64,000 nt of DNA from Phoronis australis (taxonomy: Eukaryota; Phoronida; Phoronidae), in assembly GCA_002633005.1 (NCBI GenBank), contig NMRA01000209.1:607722-671721 (forward strand). The letters run 5' to 3'. The notes under the pieces are model-generated. The model was not told the DNA's origin and searched no databases. It worked only from the letters and a program-made list of their open reading frames with translations. This document shows positions 1 through 10,254 of the stretch, piece by piece. The translations under genes were made by a program, and so were the position numbers. How positions within the stretch are numbered: the stretch's first letter is position 1; every line of letters starts with the position of its first letter.

Positions 1-1495
1 GCATGAAAAACATTGCGCAAAGAGCTCAACCCAAAGTGATGCAATATATATTCTGCCTCGTGGAGTATCACTTCATGTACGCCAATCGAGGTACCTTTTG
101 TATATATCCCATGCGCTTCGAATTCCTAAGTTTCTTTCATTTTTCCGTAGATTTTTAAATACTTCACTCAGACTGTTCACGTGGCAGATCACATCCTATA
201 TGTATGTACTTGCACGTTAGCCTGCAAGTTTTCTCTAGTAAAAGAAACAGTTTTAAATGCGACGATTTATTACTTGAAAGAGGTAACAAAGATGAAAGCA
301 CGGATAACTTTTCATTGAACATGTAACATCTCCTGAAAATGGTTAAATAACAACAATATTTGATATTGTAGTTATCGAGGAATCGGCAGCTGAGTTGCAG
401 ACGAGAAAATATTTAGCAAACGAAAACTGAGACAGAACTGTCATCTAATTAACAGTCCTGTTCCAGATGTTACGATTGAGACCCGATTGTATGTTGAGCG
501 TTATTGACAGTGCTATAATTGCACTACTTTAAACTATTTTCCAAAAGTTTGGTGATCGAACAGGCTAACGACATCGAGTCCACATTGACCTACTTTTTGA
601 ACTTTCCATGTCAGAGGTCACTGTTGAAGTAGTGCGGGACGTGAATTCGGGAAAATTTATTACATGGCCGTATATCCCTCGACTGATTCAACGCGTATGG
701 GATAAGCTATCATATTTCTTCTAACTTTAGTGTATTGTGTGCACAAGAAGAGATTATGGCGAGAATGAAGACATTCGTATTCAACGCGCGTTGAATATGG
801 AAAAGTAGGTCCTCGATCCATAATAAACTTCACAATACAACCCGTATTTCATGGCCATACTATCATGCGTATAGAATGAAACAAAAATATACAATCCTTA
901 TTAAACATCAGTTGTAATATCCTGAGCATTGCCCATGAACAACACGCAAATAAATGTTATTCCAGTTGTATGGATCGGCAATATGTTTTAGGCCATACTA
1001 AAGATTCAACTTAACCAGCGAGTGAGTCGTGTGATACTGTCTGATATTAACAGGGTAGTGACAGAAAAAAATCTGGAAAATGGTGTAGCCGATGGCTTCT
1101 TTGCTCACCAGCATTAGGTACTGTATATTAGTATCTCCCTAATTTAACACTGCCAATCAGTTTTATCCGTCGCATTTACTGTACCAAAAACCGTTAATCG
1201 AAATTTAACATATTCAGTTCAGTCAATGCCTATCGCTAATTAATCTACAGCTTGGGGCCCGACACAAAACCGGGGCCTCACCTCGTACGACAGGCCCTAA
1301 AAGGCCTATCAACAATTTCGTCCGGGGAGACCTGGAGCAGAAACTTGGAACACGTGGTGAAAACAGATGAGTGTAGCTGAACAATTAACTCAACGGGAAA
1401 TTGTGGCGGACGCGGAGGAGATCAAGGGGAGGCTGTGGTGACCAGGGCCACCACACTTCCTATATCCTAATCACCCTGAGAAACTTTTTCACTGT
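1..1495. other. No gene recognised
   Basis: AT-rich sequence without a convincing coding frame, RNA gene or mobile-element core. A GC-rich patch at about 1253-1310 has several short GGCC-containing inverted repeats. The stretch abuts the 3' end of the LINE on its right. Confidence 0.5.
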
Positions 1496-1544
1496 GATAT
1501 ATATTTATTGAAGGATAAACAGAACATACAAAGAAATAATAACA

Positions 1545-1577
1545 AACCCAGAAACCGCGAAGCATTATATCTGGGTT
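1545..1577 (-). other. LINE 3'-terminal stem-loop
   Basis: Inverted arms AACCCAGA (1545-1552) and TCTGGGTT (1570-1577) enclose a 17-base loop, placed 138 bases past the LINE stop codon. The same structure recurs at 61834-61867 in the same position relative to an AT-rich tail. Such 3' structures are commonly what the LINE reverse transcriptase recognises; here that is inference. Confidence 0.75.
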
Positions 1578-1714
1578 GTAAACAATTCATAAATGAAACT
1601 TATATACATAGAGGTATATACAATTAAGTAGTATCTAAAATAAGTATTCCAATACTTAGACATGCTATTACAGATATATAAAAACAAAAATATTTACAGA
1701 TTCATGTAGGGAAA

Positions 1715-4700
1715 TCAGATGCAACAATATTGATAAACGGTATATAAAAATTTGCTAACGTTGCTTAGGAGGAATTCGTTAAGAACAAAGTCAAGGTTAG
1801 GACTACCATTCAGTAATAATGTAACTCTAGTAGGGATATTATTACAAGAATTGAGAGCGTTAACAACTGATTGGTTATCATTGAGTGCACGAAAGAGTGA
1901 GTCTCTCAGGGATTCGATGAGGGGACATTTGAAGAAAATATGAGGATAAGATTGATGGTCACCACATTTACAGTTTGGAGATACATTACTAAAGTTGTGC
2001 CTGAACTTGTCAGAGTTGAGGAAAAGGCCACATCTTGATCTGTACAATGCTATTTCGTTATCGCGGGTAAGGGAGAATTGAGTCAAGGGTGTTGAGTTAT
2101 CAAAATTATGAAAAACAGTTCTAAAATTATTTTTTATACTCGTAAAAGAGTTGCTTTCCTTAACAGAGACTGGAAGAGAATTCCAGTTGTTGATGCACAT
2201 CATGACTGTAGACCTTCTGAATGCCTGACTGAACGACGGAGGAATTGCATATGGGGTGGAGAATCTCAAATCACTACGATGGCCTTGTCTAATATATAGA
2301 TCAAATATTTTTTTGACAGACACGTTGTTGACATTGTTTATTACCTTGAACGTAAATGTGGTCATGTGAAGATTGCGTCGAGTAGACAGTTTGGGCCACT
2401 TGAGATTATTCAAAACCTTAACACTATTGGATCCCCTGTAAGCTCCAGTTATGAGTAAGGCGGCTTGATATTGTAACTTCTCCAAATGTTGGAGTGCACC
2501 CGTATTGGCAGACTGATATATAATATCACAATAATCAATGTGTGGAAGTACAAAGGACTTGAACAAAACTTCTAAATGTGTAGAATTCAGATGACGAGAG
2601 ACAAGCTTAAGTGGGTTAATTAGTTCCTGAGTTTTTTGTACGAGCTCCCGAACGTGAGGGGTGAATGAGAGTTTTTCATCTAACAGTATACCCAGATGTC
2701 TGTGCGACTGTTTTCTAGGAATGATTTCATCATTAAGTTTAAGGTCATAAGACGGGTCAACAAGGAAGAGAGCATTAATAGATTTGGAGAAGGTAAGGTC
2801 AACGCTTTTTTCTGGTTTAAAATTCATTCTCCATTCTTGTGACCAATAGCTTAGTTTATTTAAGTCGTGTTGAAGCTGCAAAGAACATTCAGGGCTGCTC
2901 CCTGCGAAGGGGTAAAAAAGCGCCGTGTCATCTGCATAAAGGTATGTGCTACATGACAGGTTATCAGGAAGGTCATTAATATAAACCAAGAAGAGAAGAG
3001 GGCCCAATACGCTACCCTGCGGTACACCTGCGTTTACAAATCCAGGATGGGATAAAATTGAAAGTACGCCATCGACACGAACACTGTATGTTCTTTCGGA
3101 GAGATATGAGGTGATCATGTTTAAAAGATTACCAGTAATGCCATAGGATCGAAGTTTGTGAAGTAGAAGGTCGTGAGGGACACAGTCGAAAGCAGAAGCT
3201 ATATCTAGAAAAATGGACCTGACACTCTCTCCCTTCTCAAAATGTAAATGAATCTCATGTACTATTTCAACAAGTTGTGCCACGGTGCTGTTCCCACGCA
3301 AAAAACCAAATTGACGATGATAGATCAAGTTGTTTTGTTTGAGAAATGTAAGAATACTTTGAGCAATGATCTTCTCAAAGATTTTGGACAGGGTGTTAAG
3401 TAATGTTATTGGGCGATAATTTGAAATTTCAGTTTTGGAGCCTTTTTTGTGTATGGGGACCATAATTCCATGTTTCCAAGAAGACGGATAAATGCCTAGC
3501 TGAAGAAGTTTGTTAAACAGATTGGTCAGGGGCATGGTAATTTCGTTGGCAATCATTTTGATCATCTTGCTGGTTATTAAAGCTGTGCCATCATTCTTAT
3601 TGGGGTCAATTTCATTGAGATACTTCCGGACATCAGTTTGATTAGCCGGGATGTCAGACAGTTGATTGAGACAACGTTCACGAAGAAAGGGAAAGTTACT
3701 TACTTCAGTTGGTGTAATGTGGCTTTTGTTCGTGAAAAATTTGAGAAACAAATCACACTTGTCACTACTACGTGAGGCTAGGTTACCATTATAGTTGATG
3801 ACAGGATAGGAGGATTGCTGTTGACTGCCGCGTATTTTATTGATGATGTTCCAGTATTCTTTGGAATTCTTGCTTGCGCTGTTAATTTGTTGAAAAAGCT
3901 TGTGTCGGTGATCAGCTTTGGCTTGATTTACTAAAGTTTCAACCAGACGTGACTGCTCCTTGTATCTGTTGTAGATTATAGTGTTGTTAGATCTTCTGAA
4001 AGAGCTGTAAAGTCTGTTTCTTGTGCGGATTGCCCGTTTAACATTACTGTTGAACCACGGTTTGCTGTTGTGTTTAATTATCTTTTCAGTTGATGGGATG
4101 TTGTTTTTTAAGATTTCATAGAGAGTACTAGTGAAGAGTGAAACAGTGTCATCAATGTCGCCAGTGTTCAATATGGAATCCCAGTCAGTGTTGGTGATAT
4201 CCTGACGCAGTTTATCGGTGTCGACCTGATCATATTTCCAGTTGGTTCGAGTGGTGTGTTGCTCTTTAACCGGTTTTTTAAGTGTTAGAGTGGTTTCGAT
4301 AGTGTGGTGATCAGAATTGCCAACAGGAGGTAGTACAGAACATGAGTCAATGATACTCAAATTGTTTGTTATACACAGGTCAATACATGAATGAGAAACG
4401 TCGGTGATACGGGTTGGCTCATTAATTAGTTGTATGCAGTCATTAGACAATAAAATATCAAACAATTGTAGTCCGGCCGTATTGTCATGATCATCATTGT
4501 ACCATGTAGAGTTTCGGGCATTGAAATCACCATTTATGATTATACTAACGCTATTGCGGTTAAGTTCCGCTAACTGATCGGCTAGGGCTTTGAAGTAGAG
4601 TTTTCTTTCAGTTGGAGATTGAGAAGGTGAGCGATAAAACAACCCATAGTAAATTTTTCTGTGATCTACATAAATTTCGATCCAGCAGTTGCATAACTGA

Positions 4701-5071
4701 GGACAAGTTATGCTAGGACATAATTTAAATGAGAGTGTGTTTTTAGTGAATAAGATGATACCACGGCCACTGTTACTGTGATACGCTACACTGTAACCAG
4801 GAATGATTAGTTCATTATCAAGGTCGTATTTGGTAACATTACAAGTTTCACAAAGAGCGACAATCATATAATCGTAAGACAGAACAAAGTTTTTTAGAAG
4901 TTGGAATCTGGAGAAATTGTTGGTTTTAATACTGTTAACATTTGAAAATAAGATTTTAAAGGTAGTATTGTCTTCAGGCCCAGGATTTTCTTCAACATCG
5001 CCAGCTAAAAGGAGGCACAGTGACGATTCCGTAATCCATACACGTGTTATATAAACAATAGTAAGACACAT
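1715..5071 (-). CDS. LINE endonuclease/reverse transcriptase polyprotein with 2A
   Basis: The 1118-residue intact ORF encodes the enzyme that nicks target DNA and copies the element's RNA into the nick (target-primed reverse transcription). Domain order: a short hydrophobic leader ending in a 2A motif (DVEENPGP, residues 25-32); an APE-type endonuclease, about 38-260, with the catalytic Glu75, NGDFN at 180-184 and SDHH at 253-256; a linker; then a reverse transcriptase, about 500-770, with FLDIASAFD (Asp623), GVPQGSVLGPLLF, and YADD at 712-715. The C-terminal part has a CxC-H-C zinc-knuckle-like cluster near 1030-1046. All catalytic residues I can place are present and there is no internal stop, so the copy may be recent. 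An in-frame stop lies a few codons above the chosen Met, and no earlier in-frame Met was seen. CR1 versus L2 clade assignment needs a phylogeny. Confidence 0.95.
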   Translation of the reverse strand: MCLTIVYITRVWITESSLCLLLAGDVEENPGPEDNTTFKILFSNVNSIKTNNFSRFQLLKNFVLSYDYMIVALCETCNVTKYDLDNELIIPGYSVAYHSNSGRGIILFTKNTLSFKLCPSITCPQLCNCWIEIYVDHRKIYYGLFYRSPSQSPTERKLYFKALADQLAELNRNSVSIIINGDFNARNSTWYNDDHDNTAGLQLFDILLSNDCIQLINEPTRITDVSHSCIDLCITNNLSIIDSCSVLPPVGNSDHHTIETTLTLKKPVKEQHTTRTNWKYDQVDTDKLRQDITNTDWDSILNTGDIDDTVSLFTSTLYEILKNNIPSTEKIIKHNSKPWFNSNVKRAIRTRNRLYSSFRRSNNTIIYNRYKEQSRLVETLVNQAKADHRHKLFQQINSASKNSKEYWNIINKIRGSQQQSSYPVINYNGNLASRSSDKCDLFLKFFTNKSHITPTEVSNFPFLRERCLNQLSDIPANQTDVRKYLNEIDPNKNDGTALITSKMIKMIANEITMPLTNLFNKLLQLGIYPSSWKHGIMVPIHKKGSKTEISNYRPITLLNTLSKIFEKIIAQSILTFLKQNNLIYHRQFGFLRGNSTVAQLVEIVHEIHLHFEKGESVRSIFLDIASAFDCVPHDLLLHKLRSYGITGNLLNMITSYLSERTYSVRVDGVLSILSHPGFVNAGVPQGSVLGPLLFLVYINDLPDNLSCSTYLYADDTALFYPFAGSSPECSLQLQHDLNKLSYWSQEWRMNFKPEKSVDLTFSKSINALFLVDPSYDLKLNDEIIPRKQSHRHLGILLDEKLSFTPHVRELVQKTQELINPLKLVSRHLNSTHLEVLFKSFVLPHIDYCDIIYQSANTGALQHLEKLQYQAALLITGAYRGSNSVKVLNNLKWPKLSTRRNLHMTTFTFKVINNVNNVSVKKIFDLYIRQGHRSDLRFSTPYAIPPSFSQAFRRSTVMMCINNWNSLPVSVKESNSFTSIKNNFRTVFHNFDNSTPLTQFSLTRDNEIALYRSRCGLFLNSDKFRHNFSNVSPNCKCGDHQSYPHIFFKCPLIESLRDSLFRALNDNQSVVNALNSCNNIPTRVTLLLNGSPNLDFVLNEFLLSNVSKFLYTVYQYCCI
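4976..5014 (-). other. 2A ribosome-skipping motif in the LINE ORF
   Basis: Codons 20-32 read LLLAGDVEENPGP, matching the D(V/I)ExNPGP consensus. In known 2A sequences the ribosome fails to join Gly and Pro, so the leader (residues 1-31) would be released and the enzyme would begin at Pro32. The upstream leader is hydrophobic (LTIVYI, SLCLLL), a feature reported to allow some 2A-bearing leaders to act as signal sequences. Activity is inferred from sequence only. Confidence 0.9.
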
Positions 5072-5117
5072 CGGTAAGCTGAACCCGCATAGCGTGATAT
5101 CTCATTCGATGCCGGTG

Positions 5118-5200
5118 AGAGGAATTGAACTGTGACCATGAGGGGGAAAACATTGTAAGACCAGAGAAACTCTAGTCCCTTAGTCAGCTGATAGCCAGTC
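5118..5200 (-). other. tRNA-like A/B box sequence in LINE leader region
   Basis: On the minus strand a TGGCTATCAGCTGACTAAGG stretch (about 5178-5197) resembles a pol III A box with D-loop, followed ~50 bases later by AGTTCAATTCC (5121-5131), close to the B box GGTTCRANNCC. It lies about 50-130 bases upstream of the LINE start codon. It may be an internal promoter, a SINE relic or chance. Stems are poorly preserved, so it is not called as a tRNA gene. Confidence 0.3.
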
Positions 5201-5215
5201 CTGGGGTGTTTAGAT

Positions 5216-7499
5216 GCTGGTGTCCCTCATTCTCCACCCTATAGATATACAGTGAAAGATGTCATCTCTTACCAGAATTGAAACATTGGAACCAGACCCT
5301 TTTGAAAGTAAAGATATGTCAATGATTTGTATACGACCTACACTGTAAAACATGACCAGTTGAGCAGGTAAACGTAATGGACATAAGGTTTATAGGTAAC
5401 ACTACATGTACTGTCATTAGTCATCTGAATTTGCTTTGAGCTGCAGATGTCAGTATAGCCATAGCTGGAACCTTCAGGTATGTTTACAACATCTAACATT
5501 TCATCGTTACGATGCTTCAGTCTTCTATTTCTCAGACCATCATCAACTAAAAACAGAAGATATGATGATGGTCAGAACAAATGACAGGCCGAGACGTCTT
5601 TCGGGAGGCAGGTAAAAGCAGATCTGAAAATTGCAACAGTGTTTGATTGCACATCACCTCTTCCGTACATTGAAAAGTCCATTACAATATACATTCTGGT
5701 TGTTTTTACTACAAGTTGTAGACTCATTTGAATTATTGCACGATATGTTGAGAAACGCCGAGCTTCCATGTTCATCCTGGAGTTCATTTTTTGCTTCTGG
5801 ACTACTGTACTCCCTCAGTGATCAGTGACCCGTAAAAACTAGGTAGTATTCCCCGTCACAGTGGGTCCCCTGTCTCAAAAGATTCAGTTTGCAATTGACA
5901 TTCAATAGTGCACGGTGGTTTAAATTTCTTACGCTAACTTATTGAATGTTAATACTTCTATTCATTTGAAAGAGCAGAACAGTAAATTGCTCTGCTATGA
6001 GGGGCCGACAAGCATCATGGTGTGTTGATTTCATAAATACTGAGCACCAGCCACACGAGTTGTACTTAAAATAAGATTTGACTATTGGAGAAATTGCTTA
6101 ATCCTGTCGGTATATCCTTTTTTGTCGCAAATATATCGGAAGGACTTCTGTGCTTTGTGAATGAGCGTGTGTCAGCCAGGATATGTCCAGGATAGCCTAT
6201 GCTACATCCAAGTGATAGGTATCAATCAAGACATACACGTGCATATCGTTATCCACGCATGTTTTCACATAATGATACAAAACATGGGGTCGGCTTTCAG
6301 ATGTAGTGTGTCACTTTTTGAGAAGATCTGCGATTTGAAAAAATAACGACAAAATGGAGGGCCTTCATTTCCACCAGTTACTCACTCTGATAGAGATGGA
6401 TTACATGTATAACCGCAAAAATATAAATACGTTTCAATTATTTTTTCTATACTTTTACGTATATATAAGTTGTATTCAGTCACAAAATTATTCTTAATTT
6501 CTCTTTTTATCACTCATATCCTCTTTGGTGCATACTAATTACTAATACTACAAAAATGCTAAAGTTAAATGGCTTAGCCAGGCGGAAAATAGTCAAAATC
6601 CTCGTGGGTCAGTTTTGTGGTTGGCAGTTAAATTTTTAAGTGAAAGTGCACGGTGTGTTGACCATTCCACCTGAAAGTGCCAATAAGCCTAACGTTAAAA
6701 TAATCGGCAACATGCCATGCTGCTGCCTCTTCCTGCCTTCGCTCGCAGTGACTGTTAATACCCTTAGGCTACAACCACAAATTATAGTTATCGCCAATCT
6801 CTTCTGAATCGGCTGCCCAGCGAAGCTGACATCCGAGGGATAAAGATAAGTTCGTGAATAATCTGACAGACTTTGTGTTTAAACCACCCCGCAATATTTA
6901 CGCACTGGTGGCATGGCGTTATCAAACGTTGTTTTAAGAAGTTGTGGAGTTCCCTAATTCTCTTTCTTCTTTCCTTGTTTACACTTCTTGCTTACTCTAC
7001 TTATTTCTCCACTACGCGAGTGCGCACGCGCTACGCAAGCTCATTTTGAAACCGTGAACTGGAGTATCACGGGTTACTGATATTTACGCAAGGAACCCGA
7101 CCGGTAGTCGAGGTCACTTCCTGCTTCCTGACCTCAATAACCTTTCTGTGTCATTTCCCGGGTGCGTGTACCTCATCCCAGTGTCAGTTGCTCAACCATG
7201 ACTTAATGAGCGTGATAGCTTATGTATGCATAACATGCAATAATCACTGAACTGTAGAGTTATAAGTTCTTGAGAAAGTAGGATATATTTACTCCTACAC
7301 GAACAGATGCAAAACTTGACAAACTGCACGTGCTTGGGTTCGTGGCATTAGCACCTTCGCAATGAATACTTATTAGATGTGATCGCAAGGCAGTCTACTT
7401 TTGTCCAAGTTAATTTTGTCGATTAAAATAGAAGTTTTTCTGAAAATTACTCAAAAGCTTCTATAGTTTCCGCTCCAAGCAATTCAAAATCAATACGGG
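5216..7499. other. No gene recognised
   Basis: Only short chance reading frames and AT-rich sequence. The first few hundred bases could include more of the LINE 5' leader, but there is no second copy here to define its end. Confidence 0.4.
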
Positions 7500-7659
7500 A
7501 TGGGGCGGATCCAGGATTTTGAGTTAAGGGTGGGAGAGGCAGGGCTGGGTATTAGTCAGGATTTTGCCGGTCCGACATGCGCACCCCCAAACTGTCAAAT
7601 GGAATCTGGGAGAATTTTAGGGGGGCCATGGCCCCCGTGCCCCCTAAATCCGCCAGTGG
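7500..7659 (-). repeat. ~160 bp interspersed repeat, copy 1 (MITE-like)
   Basis: Begins GGGGCGGATCCAGGATTTTG and ends TAAATCCGCCAGTGG, so its ends are short imperfect inverted repeats with a GGCGGATYYAGG core. The interior is rich in G and C runs. It matches the reverse complement of 16548-16717. It is short and non-coding, consistent with a non-autonomous DNA transposon; the superfamily is not resolved. Confidence 0.65.
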
Positions 7660-10254
7660 TAAAAGGTAGGGTTTATCAGCTTTAAGTAAAAACGTAATCC
7701 ATTTATACATGCATTTAATGCTTTGTGTCGTCCTAGGCAACGACACGTGCAGTAGTTCAAACTAGCTTCAATTTTTAATACATATTTATGTTCTGACCGT
7801 ATGATTTTTTCAAAAAATGGTGACGAGGATTGCATATTTCACTGTTTAAGTTCAAAAACAAAATGTGAATCGCCTTACTTGCTAAAGCAACACCGTTCTA
7901 CAAGTGCGCACCTGTATTCAATGAATAGTAAATTTCCTCGCTGAAAATACAACCTAGATAAGCAAATCATGTAATGGGCTGATTGAATCTATAAAAACTG
8001 AACTTAGATACTCCCTTGGAACAATTGCGTTTGACGTCAAAGTAGTAACAAATCATCTGTAATTAAAACGAAGAGGCCCACATTTGGAAGTGTTGGCAAC
8101 AGTGTCAAGATTGGTGACATTTCGACTGTTACATTAAGTTGTCAATATTTGTTTAAAATGACATTAATTTATTGTCGTAGTTTTGAAATGCTTGAAACAT
8201 ATTTGTGTGATATAGCAACAGGGTTTGCAATTTGAATAATTTTAGTTTTAGATAGAGAAAAGGTAATGTGCTTTTAAGTAATGTGGCAAAACAGCCCAGA
8301 CATACACGGGTTGTCCTTCACAGGTACATTAGCTTTCGAAATAAACTGGGCAACGCTGAAGCAAGACAAGTTTTTGACTCGCAAAACCGCGACTGAATAT
8401 TTGTTTTGTTTCGGCGAAAACACGTTTCAGTTCCGGCAAATTCTCGACAAAATCTCGACAGATGTTCCTTCATATAAGACTTACAGGCTCATTTACTGAT
8501 TAGCCTATTAGCGGCTAGACGTTTTAAAGTCGAATTAAATTATAATACGAAAACGACAAAAGTCATTTTAGTGCGACAAACACTTTACTAAATTGCCTAA
8601 TAATACTGACCAGACGATGGCAGAATCTGACAAAATATGTCTATTTAGTTTATTTTAAAAACTACTGTACTCAGTAGACACGTATACACTATTTACGAGT
8701 ATTATTGGCCGTGTAAAGTTGACTGGCGGTAATACCAGGCTTGACAAACATTTCGCTACAAATCTCCAATTTGGCATGGGTTCTCCCATACGTGAAAAAG
8801 GTCAAAGATACGAACGAGTTTTTTATATTAGAGGCCTTAGGTTATTCTTTAGATGTCTGTAAACCGTACGGATAGGCTCTGGCGTAAACAGATGTCCCGG
8901 TATGTATGAGGTACGGAAAACCCATTCAAGAATTCCTAATGGCTGATGGAGCTGTGGCGGGACTTTTTTCCCCCTTCTGAGTAGCACGAGACTTCAAATA
9001 ACTGGTAACGTCAGAGACTATCCATACGGTTCCTTCTGCCTCAAAACTGATTATTTCCAAGAGCACTTAGCACGTGCTTCAAAACAGATCACGCGTAAAA
9101 TCAAACCGCCTGTTCGACGCGAATGTTTTTGCCTCGTGTTGCGCATAACGACTAATCACTTCTTTTGCAACTTGACGAATTTTTGTTACGCCGTTACATC
9201 GAAACAATTGATTAAGTGGATTTCGATTTAATTGAATTGGCTATGTTTTACCATTTTAATGTTCACTGGATTTGCGTGACTATGGGGATTAAATTGTAAC
9301 TCTTAGAATGGTTGCCAGACTACATCTGCATGTACACGATAATGTTAAATGCCTCTGTTATAAAAGCCTGGCAACGAATTGAATTGGTTTCCGATACGTC
9401 TATGGCATTCTGTAATCAGCTGGAAGCTTGCATTTAACTCAGTCAACGAGCAGAAGTAACATTTGGATTTTTTATCATTAAAGCAATTACAAACCTTAAT
9501 ACCAACATTAATATCATTAATTCAGTTTTAATATCGATAATGGTTGCCAACACTTACCCAGCGTGCTGCAGATTTCTTAGCTTTGCTGGAACAGACGCCT
9601 TTGTTCTTACGAATTCGAAATGTTTTCATTGTCGAACCTGCAGCTCTATTGCAAAAATTCTGTTTTTAAAGTATGGGATACTTTCCCATAATGCAGTCTT
9701 ATTTGTTAACTCATCCACGTGAATCAATTGTCTTTATATCATTAGGATGATTTCAAAAGTTTCATTCATTGTCTTCAGAATGGAAGAATGAGCTTGCGCG
9801 TACCAACCGACAGTCACCAGGAACACCTCGGATATTTCTGTAGCCTCGAATTTTCCCTCGGAGATCTTTCATTTCTGCCCATGTGAGACTTTTACTCATT
9901 AAAGCAAGTTGTGACGTCGGACACGAAGAGATACCGTAAGCCTACGGGAGGAAAGTGTCGCCTAAAATTGCACTCGTAAATTATGCTCGTCTAGCACTCG
10001 GGCTCGTAAAATGACCGTGAAACAACAAGCTTAAATATTTCGAAAGTTATGGTTATCGGGGACCTTATGAGAAAGGCTGTGTATTCAACAGCATATCAAA
10101 AAAACTGCAGAATTTAACTCAACACATGTATCTATTTTTTACAATAAAAACTGTGGAGTATGATTTTAGCCTTTATATTATATTACATTTACCAGTGTCT
10201 CGTGACCATGTCTTTTAAGCAAGATTTAGAAAAAAGTACTATAGATTAAATCGG
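7660..10254. other. No gene; possible relic of 37.7 kb repeat family
   Basis: No convincing coding frame. At 9966-10022 a run of CTCGTAA and ATGACCGT motifs resembles the ends of the inverted-repeat element at 37724-38154 and may be a solo fragment of it. The rest is unassigned AT-rich sequence. Confidence 0.35.

Larger units (their letters stand above)
1496..5100 (-). mobile_element. Full-coding CR1/L2-type LINE with N-terminal 2A
   Basis: Non-LTR retrotransposon read on the minus strand: a short 5' leader, one long ORF, a ~140 bp 3' UTR, a terminal stem-loop and an AT-rich end near 1500. No ORF1 is visible upstream, as in other 2A-bearing LINEs with the 2A at the start of the endonuclease/RT protein. 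The 5' limit is uncertain and could extend above 5100. The 3' limit is placed by comparison with the related end at 61.7-61.9 kb, which shares the stem-loop and its surroundings. No target-site duplication was identified. Confidence 0.85.
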
